From the IMG/VR virus record IMGVR_UViG_3300031565_000486, positions 1 to 20,331 of that record: 20,331 nucleotides of DNA; one strand, written 5' to 3'. A model generated the notes under the pieces. The model was not told the DNA's origin. It worked only from the letters and a program-made list of their open reading frames with translations, and made no database searches. This DNA comes from a virus. The position numbers and the translations under genes were made by a program. Positions 14,134-20,331 of the stretch are shown piece after piece (position 1 is the first letter of the stretch; the number at the start of each line of letters is the position of its first letter).

Positions 14134-15944
14134 TGTATAAAAATCTGGCAGGTCAAAAATTTGTGGTGACTGCCTGGGACGGGGCAAACGGGACGTGGAA
14201 GACCGGGGATGCTTCCAATATCACCGCTCAGATAAGTAAAGATTGTGGGGCTTCCGCTGCGACCGATGATGTCAACCCCACCGAGCTTGACGCCACGAAT
14301 CACCCGGGAGTGTATTATTTCAATGCGCTTCAGGCTGAAAGCAATGCGGATTTGATTGTAGTGACACCGGTCAGCAGTACGCCTGATATATCATTTGAGC
14401 CGCTCAGGCTTTATACGACTGAGGTAATGAGAGGCACAGACGGAGCCAATACGACTGTGCCGGATGCGGCAGGCACAGCGGCAGGGCTACATGCAACAAC
14501 AGACGGGTTAATAGGAACAGCACAAGCCGACCTTGACATAATCACTGATGCCGATGGGGTGATAGTCGGGGCCGCAGGTGCAACAGCCATTATTGATGAA
14601 TTTGAAACACAAAGCCAGGCAGATCCTACAGGTTTCCATGTGAACGTAAAAGAAGTCAACGGGACCGCTCAGACTGCCAATGATAACGGAGCTGATATAA
14701 ATGAAATTCTAGTAGATACTGCTGTGATTGGAGCACTGGGTGCTGGCCTCACTGCATTATCAACTCAGGCAAGCGTTGATGCGATCAAAGCAGAGACAGC
14801 CTTGATTGTGGCAGACACCAATGAACTCCAAGTAGATGACACCCCTGGTACGCTCGCTACCATAGCCGGGTATATAGATGGAGAGATAGGTCAGATCATA
14901 GCAGCAGTTATCACCAATGCAGCCGGAGCAGACGTGGCGGCTGACATCATAGCTATTAAAGCTGAGACCGCAGCGATTGTCAATGATACAGATGTCATAG
15001 ATGATGGAACGTCAGGTCTTGTAAAAATTGCCCAAGATGTGGCAGCTATTTTGGTTGATTCAAACGAACTCCAAGGGGATTGGACGAATACCGGAAGGCT
15101 TGATGCGATACTTGACACTATTGCCGTTGATACCACCACGGATATTCCGGCATTGATAGCCACGGCGCAGGCAGACCTTGACGTTATTACCGGGGCCACA
15201 GGAGTCAATCTATTGGCGGCTACGCAGGCGAGTATTGATGCCATTGAAGCGGATACAGCAGAGATAGGCGCAGCAGGAGCCGGACTTACCGCCCTGGGTG
15301 ATGCACGGATTGCAGAACTCGCGGCTGCTAACCTCCCTGCTGATATAGATACCTTATTGACAAGACTGACAGATACGAGAGCTACTTATCTGGATTATTT
15401 GTTTTCTATATATTTTGGATTGGTCTCTGTTGTGGCTCAAGCACAGGATGGCGCGGCGGGAAGCATTACTCTGACTGCAAGTGCTTCCGCAGTCAACGAT
15501 TTCTATAAAGGACAAATAATTGTAATTTACACAGGGACCGGGGCCGGCCAAGCAAGGGCATGTTATGAATATAATGGGGGAACCAAGGTAGCCTTAACAA
15601 GACCTAGCTGGGCAACTGCCCCAGATAATACAAGCTGGTATGTTATTATTTCGGCAGGTTCGGCAGTCATGGCGGCTATGGAAGATATAGACTTTGGTGC
15701 AACCATGAAAGCGAGTATTACAGCAGCAGTACCCTCGGTGGCAAACATTCTTGATGGGGTTATTGAGGGAACCCTCACCTTAAAGGAAGTGCAATCTATC
15801 ATGCTCGCAGTCTTGGCGGGTATTTCGACAGGGGGAGGAACCGCTACGATAGCTTTCAGAGACCAGGCCGATACTAAAGATCGGGTAAGTGCAACGGTGG
15901 ACGCAACTGGCAATAGAACTGCCATAATTGTGGATGGAACTTAA
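14133..15944 (+). CDS. Long repetitive fibre-like protein (neck/tail fibre or whisker)
   Basis: A 603-aa protein in three parts. Residues 1-100 are a beta domain seen at the start of many phage fibre-like proteins (KFVVTAWDGANGTWKTGDAS, then AQISKDCGA, ELDATNHPGVYYF). Residues about 125-410 are an Ala/Asp/Ile-rich repeat region with degenerate units such as TAQADLDIITDADGV / TAQADLDVITGATGV, QASVDAIKAETALIVADTNE / DIIAIKAETAAIVNDTD / QASIDAIEADTAEI, and IGALGAGLTAL / IGAAGAGLTAL; this suggests a trimeric coiled or beta rod. Residues about 430-603 include a small beta domain and a closing LTLKEVQSIMLAVLAG then FRDQADTK.RV..TVD.TGNRT block frequent at phage fibre ends. The TAATG overlap at 14131-14135 couples it to the upstream gene. 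Its place before the connector genes fits a head-neck fibre; host binding is inference. Confidence 0.75.
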   Translation: MYKNLAGQKFVVTAWDGANGTWKTGDASNITAQISKDCGASAATDDVNPTELDATNHPGVYYFNALQAESNADLIVVTPVSSTPDISFEPLRLYTTEVMRGTDGANTTVPDAAGTAAGLHATTDGLIGTAQADLDIITDADGVIVGAAGATAIIDEFETQSQADPTGFHVNVKEVNGTAQTANDNGADINEILVDTAVIGALGAGLTALSTQASVDAIKAETALIVADTNELQVDDTPGTLATIAGYIDGEIGQIIAAVITNAAGADVAADIIAIKAETAAIVNDTDVIDDGTSGLVKIAQDVAAILVDSNELQGDWTNTGRLDAILDTIAVDTTTDIPALIATAQADLDVITGATGVNLLAATQASIDAIEADTAEIGAAGAGLTALGDARIAELAAANLPADIDTLLTRLTDTRATYLDYLFSIYFGLVSVVAQAQDGAAGSITLTASASAVNDFYKGQIIVIYTGTGAGQARACYEYNGGTKVALTRPSWATAPDNTSWYVIISAGSAVMAAMEDIDFGATMKASITAAVPSVANILDGVIEGTLTLKEVQSIMLAVLAGISTGGGTATIAFRDQADTKDRVSATVDATGNRTAIIVDGT

Positions 15945-16204
15945 TGGCAACAAAGCTGAATACCGGATATTGGCAAGAGGATTATTTTCCAGATGGTTAC
16001 TGGCAAGCTCTATACTGGCCGGGGTACATGGAACCCCTTGCCAACTTCATTACGGCAACCCGGCAGTTTGCATTTGCCACCGATGTTAAAGCGTTTTCAT
16101 GGACCGCCGAGGATAGGATTTATGCTATGACTACTAAGATAAAAACCATTGCTTTCACTACGGCTAAGACAATCTATAATTTCATTACAAAGGAAGTATT
16201 ATAA
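15944..16204 (+). CDS. Small aromatic-rich virion-associated protein
   Basis: An 86-aa protein whose N-terminus carries a Trp/Tyr-Asp-Pro repeat (YWQEDYFPDGYWQALYWPG), a signature of small phage proteins that accompany fibre or neck genes. The rest is alternating Thr/Ala/Phe (AFATDVKAFSWTAEDRIYAM, then KIKTIAFTTAKTIYNFI), again with weak internal repeats. TAATG overlaps at both ends (15942-15946 and 16202-16206) tie it to both neighbours. Function unknown; possibly an assembly partner of the fibre. Confidence 0.65.
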   Translation: MATKLNTGYWQEDYFPDGYWQALYWPGYMEPLANFITATRQFAFATDVKAFSWTAEDRIYAMTTKIKTIAFTTAKTIYNFITKEVL

Positions 16205-16551
16205 TGCCAAACTTCCAAGGTACTGATTCGATAACGGTCCAACCGAATACGGCTGCAATGCCATACACGTTTACCTTTACGGTATGCAGTTCTGTAATAG
16301 CTAATGATGGGCAGTTACCATACGGCACTAATATATCAGCTATAACAGTTACGGCACATACGAGTGATGGAACGGCAGATACCGACCTGATAAATGGCAC
16401 CCCCAGTGTGGCGGCAAATGTAGTGACGGTTGCTCTGGATTATCCGACTACCAATGGCGCGGGAACATATCATCTGACGTTTGTTTATACCTTGGATAGT
16501 GGCGCAAAAGACGAAGCCGATTTTAATCGTGTTCATGTAAAGGATAAATAA
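16204..16551 (+). CDS. Ig-like beta-sandwich structural protein
   Basis: A 115-aa protein with the pattern of one Ig-like or BppU-N-like beta sandwich: DSITVQPNTAAMPYTFTFTV, ISAITVTAHTSDGTADTDLI, NVVTVALDYPTTNGAGTY and HLTFVYTLDSGAKDEADFNRV. It lacks a signal peptide. AAAGGAAG lies about 8 nt before the coupled ATG at 16204. As the last gene before the connector it is likely a minor virion component, perhaps an adaptor for the fibre. The fold is inferred from strand patterns only. Confidence 0.65.
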   Translation: MPNFQGTDSITVQPNTAAMPYTFTFTVCSSVIANDGQLPYGTNISAITVTAHTSDGTADTDLINGTPSVAANVVTVALDYPTTNGAGTYHLTFVYTLDSGAKDEADFNRVHVKDK

Positions 16552-17150
16552 TGCAAGCAGTAATATATACGCCCCCGGTACTAGAGCCTATCACGCAAGA
16601 TGAAGCGAAAGAACACTTGCGGATTGAACAAACTGACGATATTGAAAACGATTATATTGATGCCATTATCAAAGCTGCCAGAGAGCACGTGGAAGATATT
16701 TGCCGGAGAGCCTTGCTAACTCAGGTGTGGGATTATTACCTTGACAAGTTCCCCGGGAATGATTTCATCAAGCTACCTTTTGGCAACCTGCAAGCTACCG
16801 GGCTAACCATTACATATTACTCGGTTGATACCGATGATTCAAAAAAGACCAATACCTTAACCTTGACAAGCGACTACCTGATTGAGACTAATGGCGAGGC
16901 GTGTGGTAAAATCGTTTTACCGTATGGTGAAACATGGCCGAGTTTTACGGCATGGCCGACCCAGCCTGTTAAAATCCATTTCACTTGCGGGTGGACGACC
17001 AGAGCTTTGGTGCCATACAAGATCAAGGCAGCTATCAAGATGCTGGCAGAGGATCTTTACAATATGAGAAGTGCTCAACATGTAGGGGTAACGGTAACTG
17101 AAAATAAAACTGTAATGGCTTTGCTCTCGCCATACAGAATCTGGGTTTAA
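16551..17150 (+). CDS. Head-tail connector protein (HK97 gp6-like)
   Basis: A 199-aa neck protein that forms a ring under the portal and bridges to the stopper and tail. Family marks: the N-terminal ITQDEAKEHLRIEQTDDIEN followed by DYIDAIIKAAREHVEDICRRAL (the two helices of gp6-like connectors), LTQVWDYYLDKFPG, a central beta part, FTCGWTT..LVPYKIKAAIKML and the C-terminal AEDLYNMRS...LLSPYRIWV end. Such proteins are usually 100-200 aa. The start ATG overlaps the upstream stop (TAATG). It normally follows the capsid gene at once; here about 7 kb of accessory genes lie between. Confidence 0.9.
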   Translation: MQAVIYTPPVLEPITQDEAKEHLRIEQTDDIENDYIDAIIKAAREHVEDICRRALLTQVWDYYLDKFPGNDFIKLPFGNLQATGLTITYYSVDTDDSKKTNTLTLTSDYLIETNGEACGKIVLPYGETWPSFTAWPTQPVKIHFTCGWTTRALVPYKIKAAIKMLAEDLYNMRSAQHVGVTVTENKTVMALLSPYRIWV

Positions 17151-17153
17151 GCA

Positions 17154-17471
17154 ATGCAATCAGGTGAACTTAAAAAACTTATAACTCTTCAATATGAAAC
17201 TAAAACGGCAGACGGGATGGGATCGTTTACGGTAGTCTGGACTGATTTGGCAACTGTTTGGGCGGCTATCTGGCCGATATCTGCCAATGAAATAGTACAA
17301 TCTATGCAGACTAATATGATCATAAGCCATAGGGTCAGGATTCGATATAGAAGTGGGGTTCTTTCAAGCTGGAGAATCAAGTTCGGTGATCGCTATTTTA
17401 ATATTGTGAGCATAATTAACCCTTCAGAACGAGGGGAATGGCTCGATATTATGGCAAAGGAGTCAACCTAA
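17154..17471 (+). CDS. Phage head-tail joining (head closure) protein
   Basis: A 105-aa protein of the Phage_H_T_join/SPP1 gp16-like type that plugs the connector and receives the tail. Motifs: the N-terminal SGELKKLITLQYETKTADGM then GSFTVVWTDLATVWAAIWPI, a central SHRVRIRYRSGVL, and FGDRYFNIVSIINPSERGEW near the end, all in the family's standard order and length. It begins 3 nt after the connector stop, the classic arrangement. Confidence 0.92.
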   Translation: MQSGELKKLITLQYETKTADGMGSFTVVWTDLATVWAAIWPISANEIVQSMQTNMIISHRVRIRYRSGVLSSWRIKFGDRYFNIVSIINPSERGEWLDIMAKEST

Positions 17472-17484
17472 GGAGATAGTATAA

Positions 17485-17715
17485 ATGTTTCTAAGTGTTA
17501 GGCATAAGCCATTGCAAAAAGAGGCATTACGACATTTTGTCATTAATAAGGATAATGATGAGGAGATCCCTCGCGTGATTTGGGCGAATGATGAAACAGG
17601 ACGCTACCGGCAATATCTAATAGATAATGCAGGGAAGCTAATAGTCGAAAATGGGGAAATCAAAAGCAAGATATTTACTGGAAATATTGAATTGCGGAAA
17701 AGGAAGTCAACTTAA
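17485..17715 (+). CDS. Small protein of unknown function between neck genes
   Basis: A 76-aa basic protein (VRHKPLQKEALRHFVINKDN, then VIWANDETGRYRQYLIDNAG, then KLIVENGEIKSKIFTG) with a probable small beta domain and no signal or membrane segment. AAGGAG upstream of ATG 17485 is a good ribosome site, and the stop is directly followed by the next ATG, so it is part of the operon. It stands where many siphophages encode an HK97 gp10-like tail-completion protein, but it is too short and lacks those motifs. I do not recognise it. Confidence 0.65.
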   Translation: MFLSVRHKPLQKEALRHFVINKDNDEEIPRVIWANDETGRYRQYLIDNAGKLIVENGEIKSKIFTGNIELRKRKST

Positions 17716-18144
17716 ATGCTCAATCTTACGACAGCTATAATAACAAAAGCTGCTGGATCTACTTTTTTGACCAGTATTGGTAGCCAATTACGTAACGGTA
17801 GGGCTGAAGATGATGATGCTTATCCCTATTGTGTCTTTTTGCTTCCTGTATTTGGCGACCCTCAATCACTATCAACATTTGAGAGGGACTATAACGACAT
17901 ATTAATGCAGTTTTCAATTTTTTCGGCACTGCATGCGCCATCTGAAGCTTGGACGATTTATGGATACCTAAAGGAACTTTATGATGATTGTACGCTAGAG
18001 ACGCTTACTGGAGAGACACTAATTTTAATGGAGCGCCGAAATATACCACAACCAATACCAGAAGATCATACGATAAAGGGTGGCGGTTTGCAAAGGGTTT
18101 GGCACCTTCCTGTTGAATATGGCATTGTAACGAAGCTCGATTAA
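17716..18144 (+). CDS. Tail completion/terminator protein, DUF3168-like
   Basis: A 142-aa protein with the DUF3168-type layout: an N-terminal helix (LNLTTAIITKAAGSTFLTSI), a short YPYCVFLLPVFGD strand, DYNDILMQFSIFSA, a long helix (APSEAWTIYGYLKELYDDC), and C-terminal strands ending in LQRVWHLPVEYGI. Proteins of this type cap the tail tube and join it to the neck, so the phage probably has a long tail. Its position after the head-tail joining gene fits. ATG 17716 directly follows the previous stop. Confidence 0.75.
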   Translation: MLNLTTAIITKAAGSTFLTSIGSQLRNGRAEDDDAYPYCVFLLPVFGDPQSLSTFERDYNDILMQFSIFSALHAPSEAWTIYGYLKELYDDCTLETLTGETLILMERRNIPQPIPEDHTIKGGGLQRVWHLPVEYGIVTKLD

Positions 18145-18157
18145 TTTAAGGAAATTT

Positions 18158-18361
18158 ATGGAAAAAGCTCTTTCACAAATCACCCGCGCAGAATGGATTG
18201 CTATTAACTGGATTGAGATTGATCCGGTAATGGGTGGTGACAGCGGTGACAGAGTATTTATGGGTAACAACAAAAGAACGCCGGATGAGGCAGCGGAAGC
18301 GGCCATGGATTGGGATTCAACGATAGAGGAAAGAGAAGAATTTCAAGGCGTAGAGTTATGA
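18158..18361 (+). CDS. Small acidic protein of unknown function
   Basis: A 67-aa acidic protein (EKALSQITRAEWIAINWIEI at the N-terminus, then a Gly/Asp/Asn-rich linker and an EAAEAAMDWDSTIEEREEF helix). AAGGAAA precedes ATG 18158. Its TGA overlaps the methyltransferase ATG (ATGA), so it is coupled to the modification genes, not clearly to the tail genes. I do not recognise the family. Confidence 0.6.
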   Translation: MEKALSQITRAEWIAINWIEIDPVMGGDSGDRVFMGNNKRTPDEAAEAAMDWDSTIEEREEFQGVEL

Positions 18362-19023
18362 AAAATAAAAATATCATAGTAGCTCGGAACTTAATCAGAT
18401 GCCTCGACCTCGACAGCCTCCGAAACGCAGAAGTTGTGGCAAATCTCGTGCGCTGTTTCGGGATTGTCGCATGGCCGCAGTCAACCGGCCCGGAAATGCA
18501 GTTCATTGTTCCTGTAGGAATAGCACAGACTCCCCAGCAGATCGCCAAGGCCCTTGTCTATGTGAGCCAATTTAAGATCACTTCATTCTGTGAGATCGGC
18601 GTCATGCACGGCGGAAATTTTCTTTTCTGTTCGGAATATCTCCGGCGATTCAACTCAAATATTCGATGTATAGGCATTGATCCGGCGGATTGTCTTGACC
18701 CGGAGATCCGGGAGATTATCGAAAAAGAGGTATGGTTGAGTTTCAAACCTTCCACAAGCGATGACATCGCGGGTATGATCTTCGATCTCATCTTCATTGA
18801 CGGAGATCACACAATGCCCTGGCTCGTGAGGGACTGGGAGAATGTCGGGCGGCTTTCAAAGATATGCGCTTTTCATGACCTACAGGAGCCTACGTGTCCC
18901 GACGTGGCGGTATTTTGGGAAATACTAAACGGTGAAAATAAAGAGAAGTTTGAATTTCTTGACGATCCATCTGGGCGCAAGATACATGGGATCGGGATTA
19001 TTCATGCAAAAGGAATCGAATGA
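18358..19023 (+). CDS. Class I SAM-dependent methyltransferase
   Basis: A 221-aa protein with the Rossmann methyltransferase motifs in order: motif I CEIGVMHGGNF (Glu79, Gly81, Gly85-Gly86), the acidic end of strand 2 in CIGIDPAD (Asp108), and DLIFIDGDHTMPWLVRDW (Asp148, Asp150, His151), a form typical of Methyltransf_24-like enzymes that act on small molecules or sugars rather than DNA. No DPPY-type DNA methylase motif is visible. ATG 18358 overlaps the upstream stop; a longer frame from 18310 overlaps that gene and is rejected. The ATGA overlap with the next gene, a glycosyltransferase-like protein, suggests both work on the same product, possibly a glycan. Confidence 0.82.
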   Translation: MKNKNIIVARNLIRCLDLDSLRNAEVVANLVRCFGIVAWPQSTGPEMQFIVPVGIAQTPQQIAKALVYVSQFKITSFCEIGVMHGGNFLFCSEYLRRFNSNIRCIGIDPADCLDPEIREIIEKEVWLSFKPSTSDDIAGMIFDLIFIDGDHTMPWLVRDWENVGRLSKICAFHDLQEPTCPDVAVFWEILNGENKEKFEFLDDPSGRKIHGIGIIHAKGIE

Positions 19024-20331
19024 AAAATGTTCACCTTTTCATGCCGTTCACAAGGTACGAACTCTGGTCGAAATTGCTTGACGCATATCGGCCAATGAAC
19101 GTGATTCTGCATCCGCTCACGTTCACGGGTACACCGCCGGTTGAATATTCTGAGGAATGGATTCAGCCCTTCGTTTACAACAAACCGAAATATGGTGACT
19201 TCGGAGTTCCCCTGCACAACGCATTTATACGAGAATTTCCCATCGCCGATGATGACTATTATGTCCAAATGGCAGATGATGATATGTATGAGTCGGGGGT
19301 ATTCGATTCTATCAGAAAACTCGATGATCCCGTGGTAATTATCTCCATGAAACGCGGAGATTGTGTTCCCCCCAACGCACTTCCAGAACGGGCATACCCG
19401 ACAAATACCCTTCTGGCAAAACCCGAAAATATGGTTGTCGGAAAAGTAGGCGGTGAACAGGTCTTTATGAAGGGATCTGTTTTGAAACTAGTTCAGTATG
19501 ATGAAAATTATCCGGCTATCGCCGATGGATTGATGGCCGAATACCTCAAGACCATATATCCAATTCATTATGAACCAGACCTGTTTGCTCTTTTCAATTT
19601 CTATGAGCCTGGGCGATGGGATAAAGGCGAAGCGAAGACGCACGGGAATACTGGTTTAAATGATAGCATGTTAAACATCCAATTTGGGGTGATGGTCAAT
19701 GACCAAGTGCGTCTTGATATGGTTCTCCGGCAATCGCAAATTAAAGGCAATATGCACTATCTCGACGAACCCGAATCAGCTACAAAGGGACTGAATAAAC
19801 TCCTTGCCGTGATGGAGGCTGAAGGTGCGGACATAGCGGTCCTTTGTCACCAGGATATGTTTTTCCGGCACGATTGGATCAAGCAGGTTGAGGAACAATT
19901 GGCGAAACTACCCGATTCATGGCTTGTTGCCGGAGTTATCGGGAAGGATATGCGGGGACGGATATGCGGCAAATTTCATGCCATGCAGATCCCTCTTTAC
20001 CATGATACTTCAGAGATTCATAACTTTCCGGAACCCGCATGTTGTCTTGATGAATGCGTTCTTATTGTTAATCTTAAAAGGGGGTTTAGGTTTGATGAGG
20101 GCTTGGAAGGATTTGATTTGTATGGAACATTAATTGTTTTGCAGGCATGGCAAATGGGTTTAACGGCTTGGGTTATCGATGCTTTTTGTGAGCATTATTC
20201 TTTGCGGCCACTTCCATATTTTCCAGATGAGTCATTTCGGAATGGTTTTAAATGGATTTATAACAAGTTCAATAAAAAAGTGATTAGGATTGATTCAACA
20301 GCAGCGGAATTTTCCGCAGAAAAAACAGAGC
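19020..20331 (+). CDS. Protein of two tandem glycosyltransferase-like modules (partial, runs off the window)
   Basis: An open frame of 437 codons with no stop before the window end, starting at ATG 19020 in an ATGA overlap with the methyltransferase. Module 1 (residues about 1-205) looks like a GT-A fold: MPFTRYELWSKLLDAY, then VQMADDDMYESGVFDSI with an Asp86-Asp88 metal-binding-type cluster and VGGEQVFMKGSVLK. Module 2 (about 215-415) looks like a second GT-A enzyme of the GT2-related type: AVLCHQDMFFRHDWIKQVEE with His277-Gln-Asp279 as the DxD counterpart, LVAGVIGKDMRGRICG and LDECVLIVNLKRGFRFDEGL then FDLYGTLIVLQAWQMGLTAW. Each would transfer a sugar from a nucleotide-sugar donor. The acceptor is unknown; virion protein or host surface glycan are both possible. 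Confidence 0.78.
   Translation, partial: MKNVHLFMPFTRYELWSKLLDAYRPMNVILHPLTFTGTPPVEYSEEWIQPFVYNKPKYGDFGVPLHNAFIREFPIADDDYYVQMADDDMYESGVFDSIRKLDDPVVIISMKRGDCVPPNALPERAYPTNTLLAKPENMVVGKVGGEQVFMKGSVLKLVQYDENYPAIADGLMAEYLKTIYPIHYEPDLFALFNFYEPGRWDKGEAKTHGNTGLNDSMLNIQFGVMVNDQVRLDMVLRQSQIKGNMHYLDEPESATKGLNKLLAVMEAEGADIAVLCHQDMFFRHDWIKQVEEQLAKLPDSWLVAGVIGKDMRGRICGKFHAMQIPLYHDTSEIHNFPEPACCLDECVLIVNLKRGFRFDEGLEGFDLYGTLIVLQAWQMGLTAWVIDAFCEHYSLRPLPYFPDESFRNGFKWIYNKFNKKVIRIDSTAAEFSAEKTE

Noticed and set aside
14891-15244. Minus-strand open frame opposite the fibre gene (and similar ones opposite terL, capsid and other genes)
   Set aside because: These mirror the codon bias of the coding strand, have no ribosome sites or recognisable motifs, and lie fully opposite well-supported genes.
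17454-17715. Local duplication, since two neighbouring genes end in similar AAGGA.GTCAAC.TAA bases
   Set aside because: The likeness covers fewer than 20 bases and the proteins otherwise share nothing.
18310-18357. Upstream start for the methyltransferase
   Set aside because: It would overlap the preceding gene by about 50 bases; ATG 18358 gives the usual ATGA overlap and the conserved motifs lie well downstream.

Overview
The window is the head-morphogenesis end of a tailed double-stranded DNA phage or prophage (Caudoviricetes, HK97-fold capsid). Every gene I can support lies on the + strand. The layout, Shine-Dalgarno sites (mostly AGGAGG-like) and codon use are bacterial. The mixed base composition and unfamiliar accessory genes suggest a virus of an uncultured environmental bacterium, but nothing here fixes the host. 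There is no integrase, tRNA, rRNA, CRISPR array or host chromosomal gene, so a free phage and a prophage cannot be told apart.

Region 1 (48-5143), DNA packaging: a P27-type small terminase (TTG start), an AT-rich acidic small gene of unknown role, and a large terminase read through two in-frame inteins. Intein 1 (410 aa) sits in the P-loop. It has no N-terminal Cys/Ser but carries the Trp-Cys-Thr set of class 3 inteins, plus a Myb/SANT-like insert and a LAGLIDADG nuclease. Intein 2 (346 aa) is a normal Cys1 class 1 intein at the ATPase/nuclease boundary. A 61-aa excisionase-like HTH gene follows. Bases 1-47 hold only the ribosome-binding region of the first gene and the end of something unidentifiable.

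Region 2 (5144-5453), a likely control point: 10-bp direct repeats, a near-consensus sigma70-type promoter directly after them, a 56-aa two-helix membrane protein gene, and a terminator-like hairpin with nine T inside the end of that gene, just before the portal gene.

Region 3 (5453-9572), procapsid: portal, ClpP-like prohead protease, a GIY-YIG (T5orf172-type) nuclease gene, a 63-aa gene and the HK97-fold major capsid protein. The protease tail, the nuclease tail and the 63-aa protein share one short LExxLRxxGxSRxxAK-like motif.

Region 4 (9573-16551), accessory virion proteins: a decoration-like protein, a beta-helix protein, several beta-rich or repetitive fibre-like proteins, and, oddly, two proteins with clear Sec signal peptides. 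GC-rich stem-loops follow four consecutive genes; from 12568 onward the genes are coupled by one- to four-base overlaps.

Region 5 (16551-18361), neck and tail completion: gp6-like connector, head-tail joining protein, a small unknown, a DUF3168-like tail completion protein and another small unknown. Region 6 (18358-end), modification: a class I SAM-dependent methyltransferase, coupled to a protein of two glycosyltransferase-like modules that runs off the window. No tail tube, tape measure, lysis or replication gene is present; these presumably lie outside.
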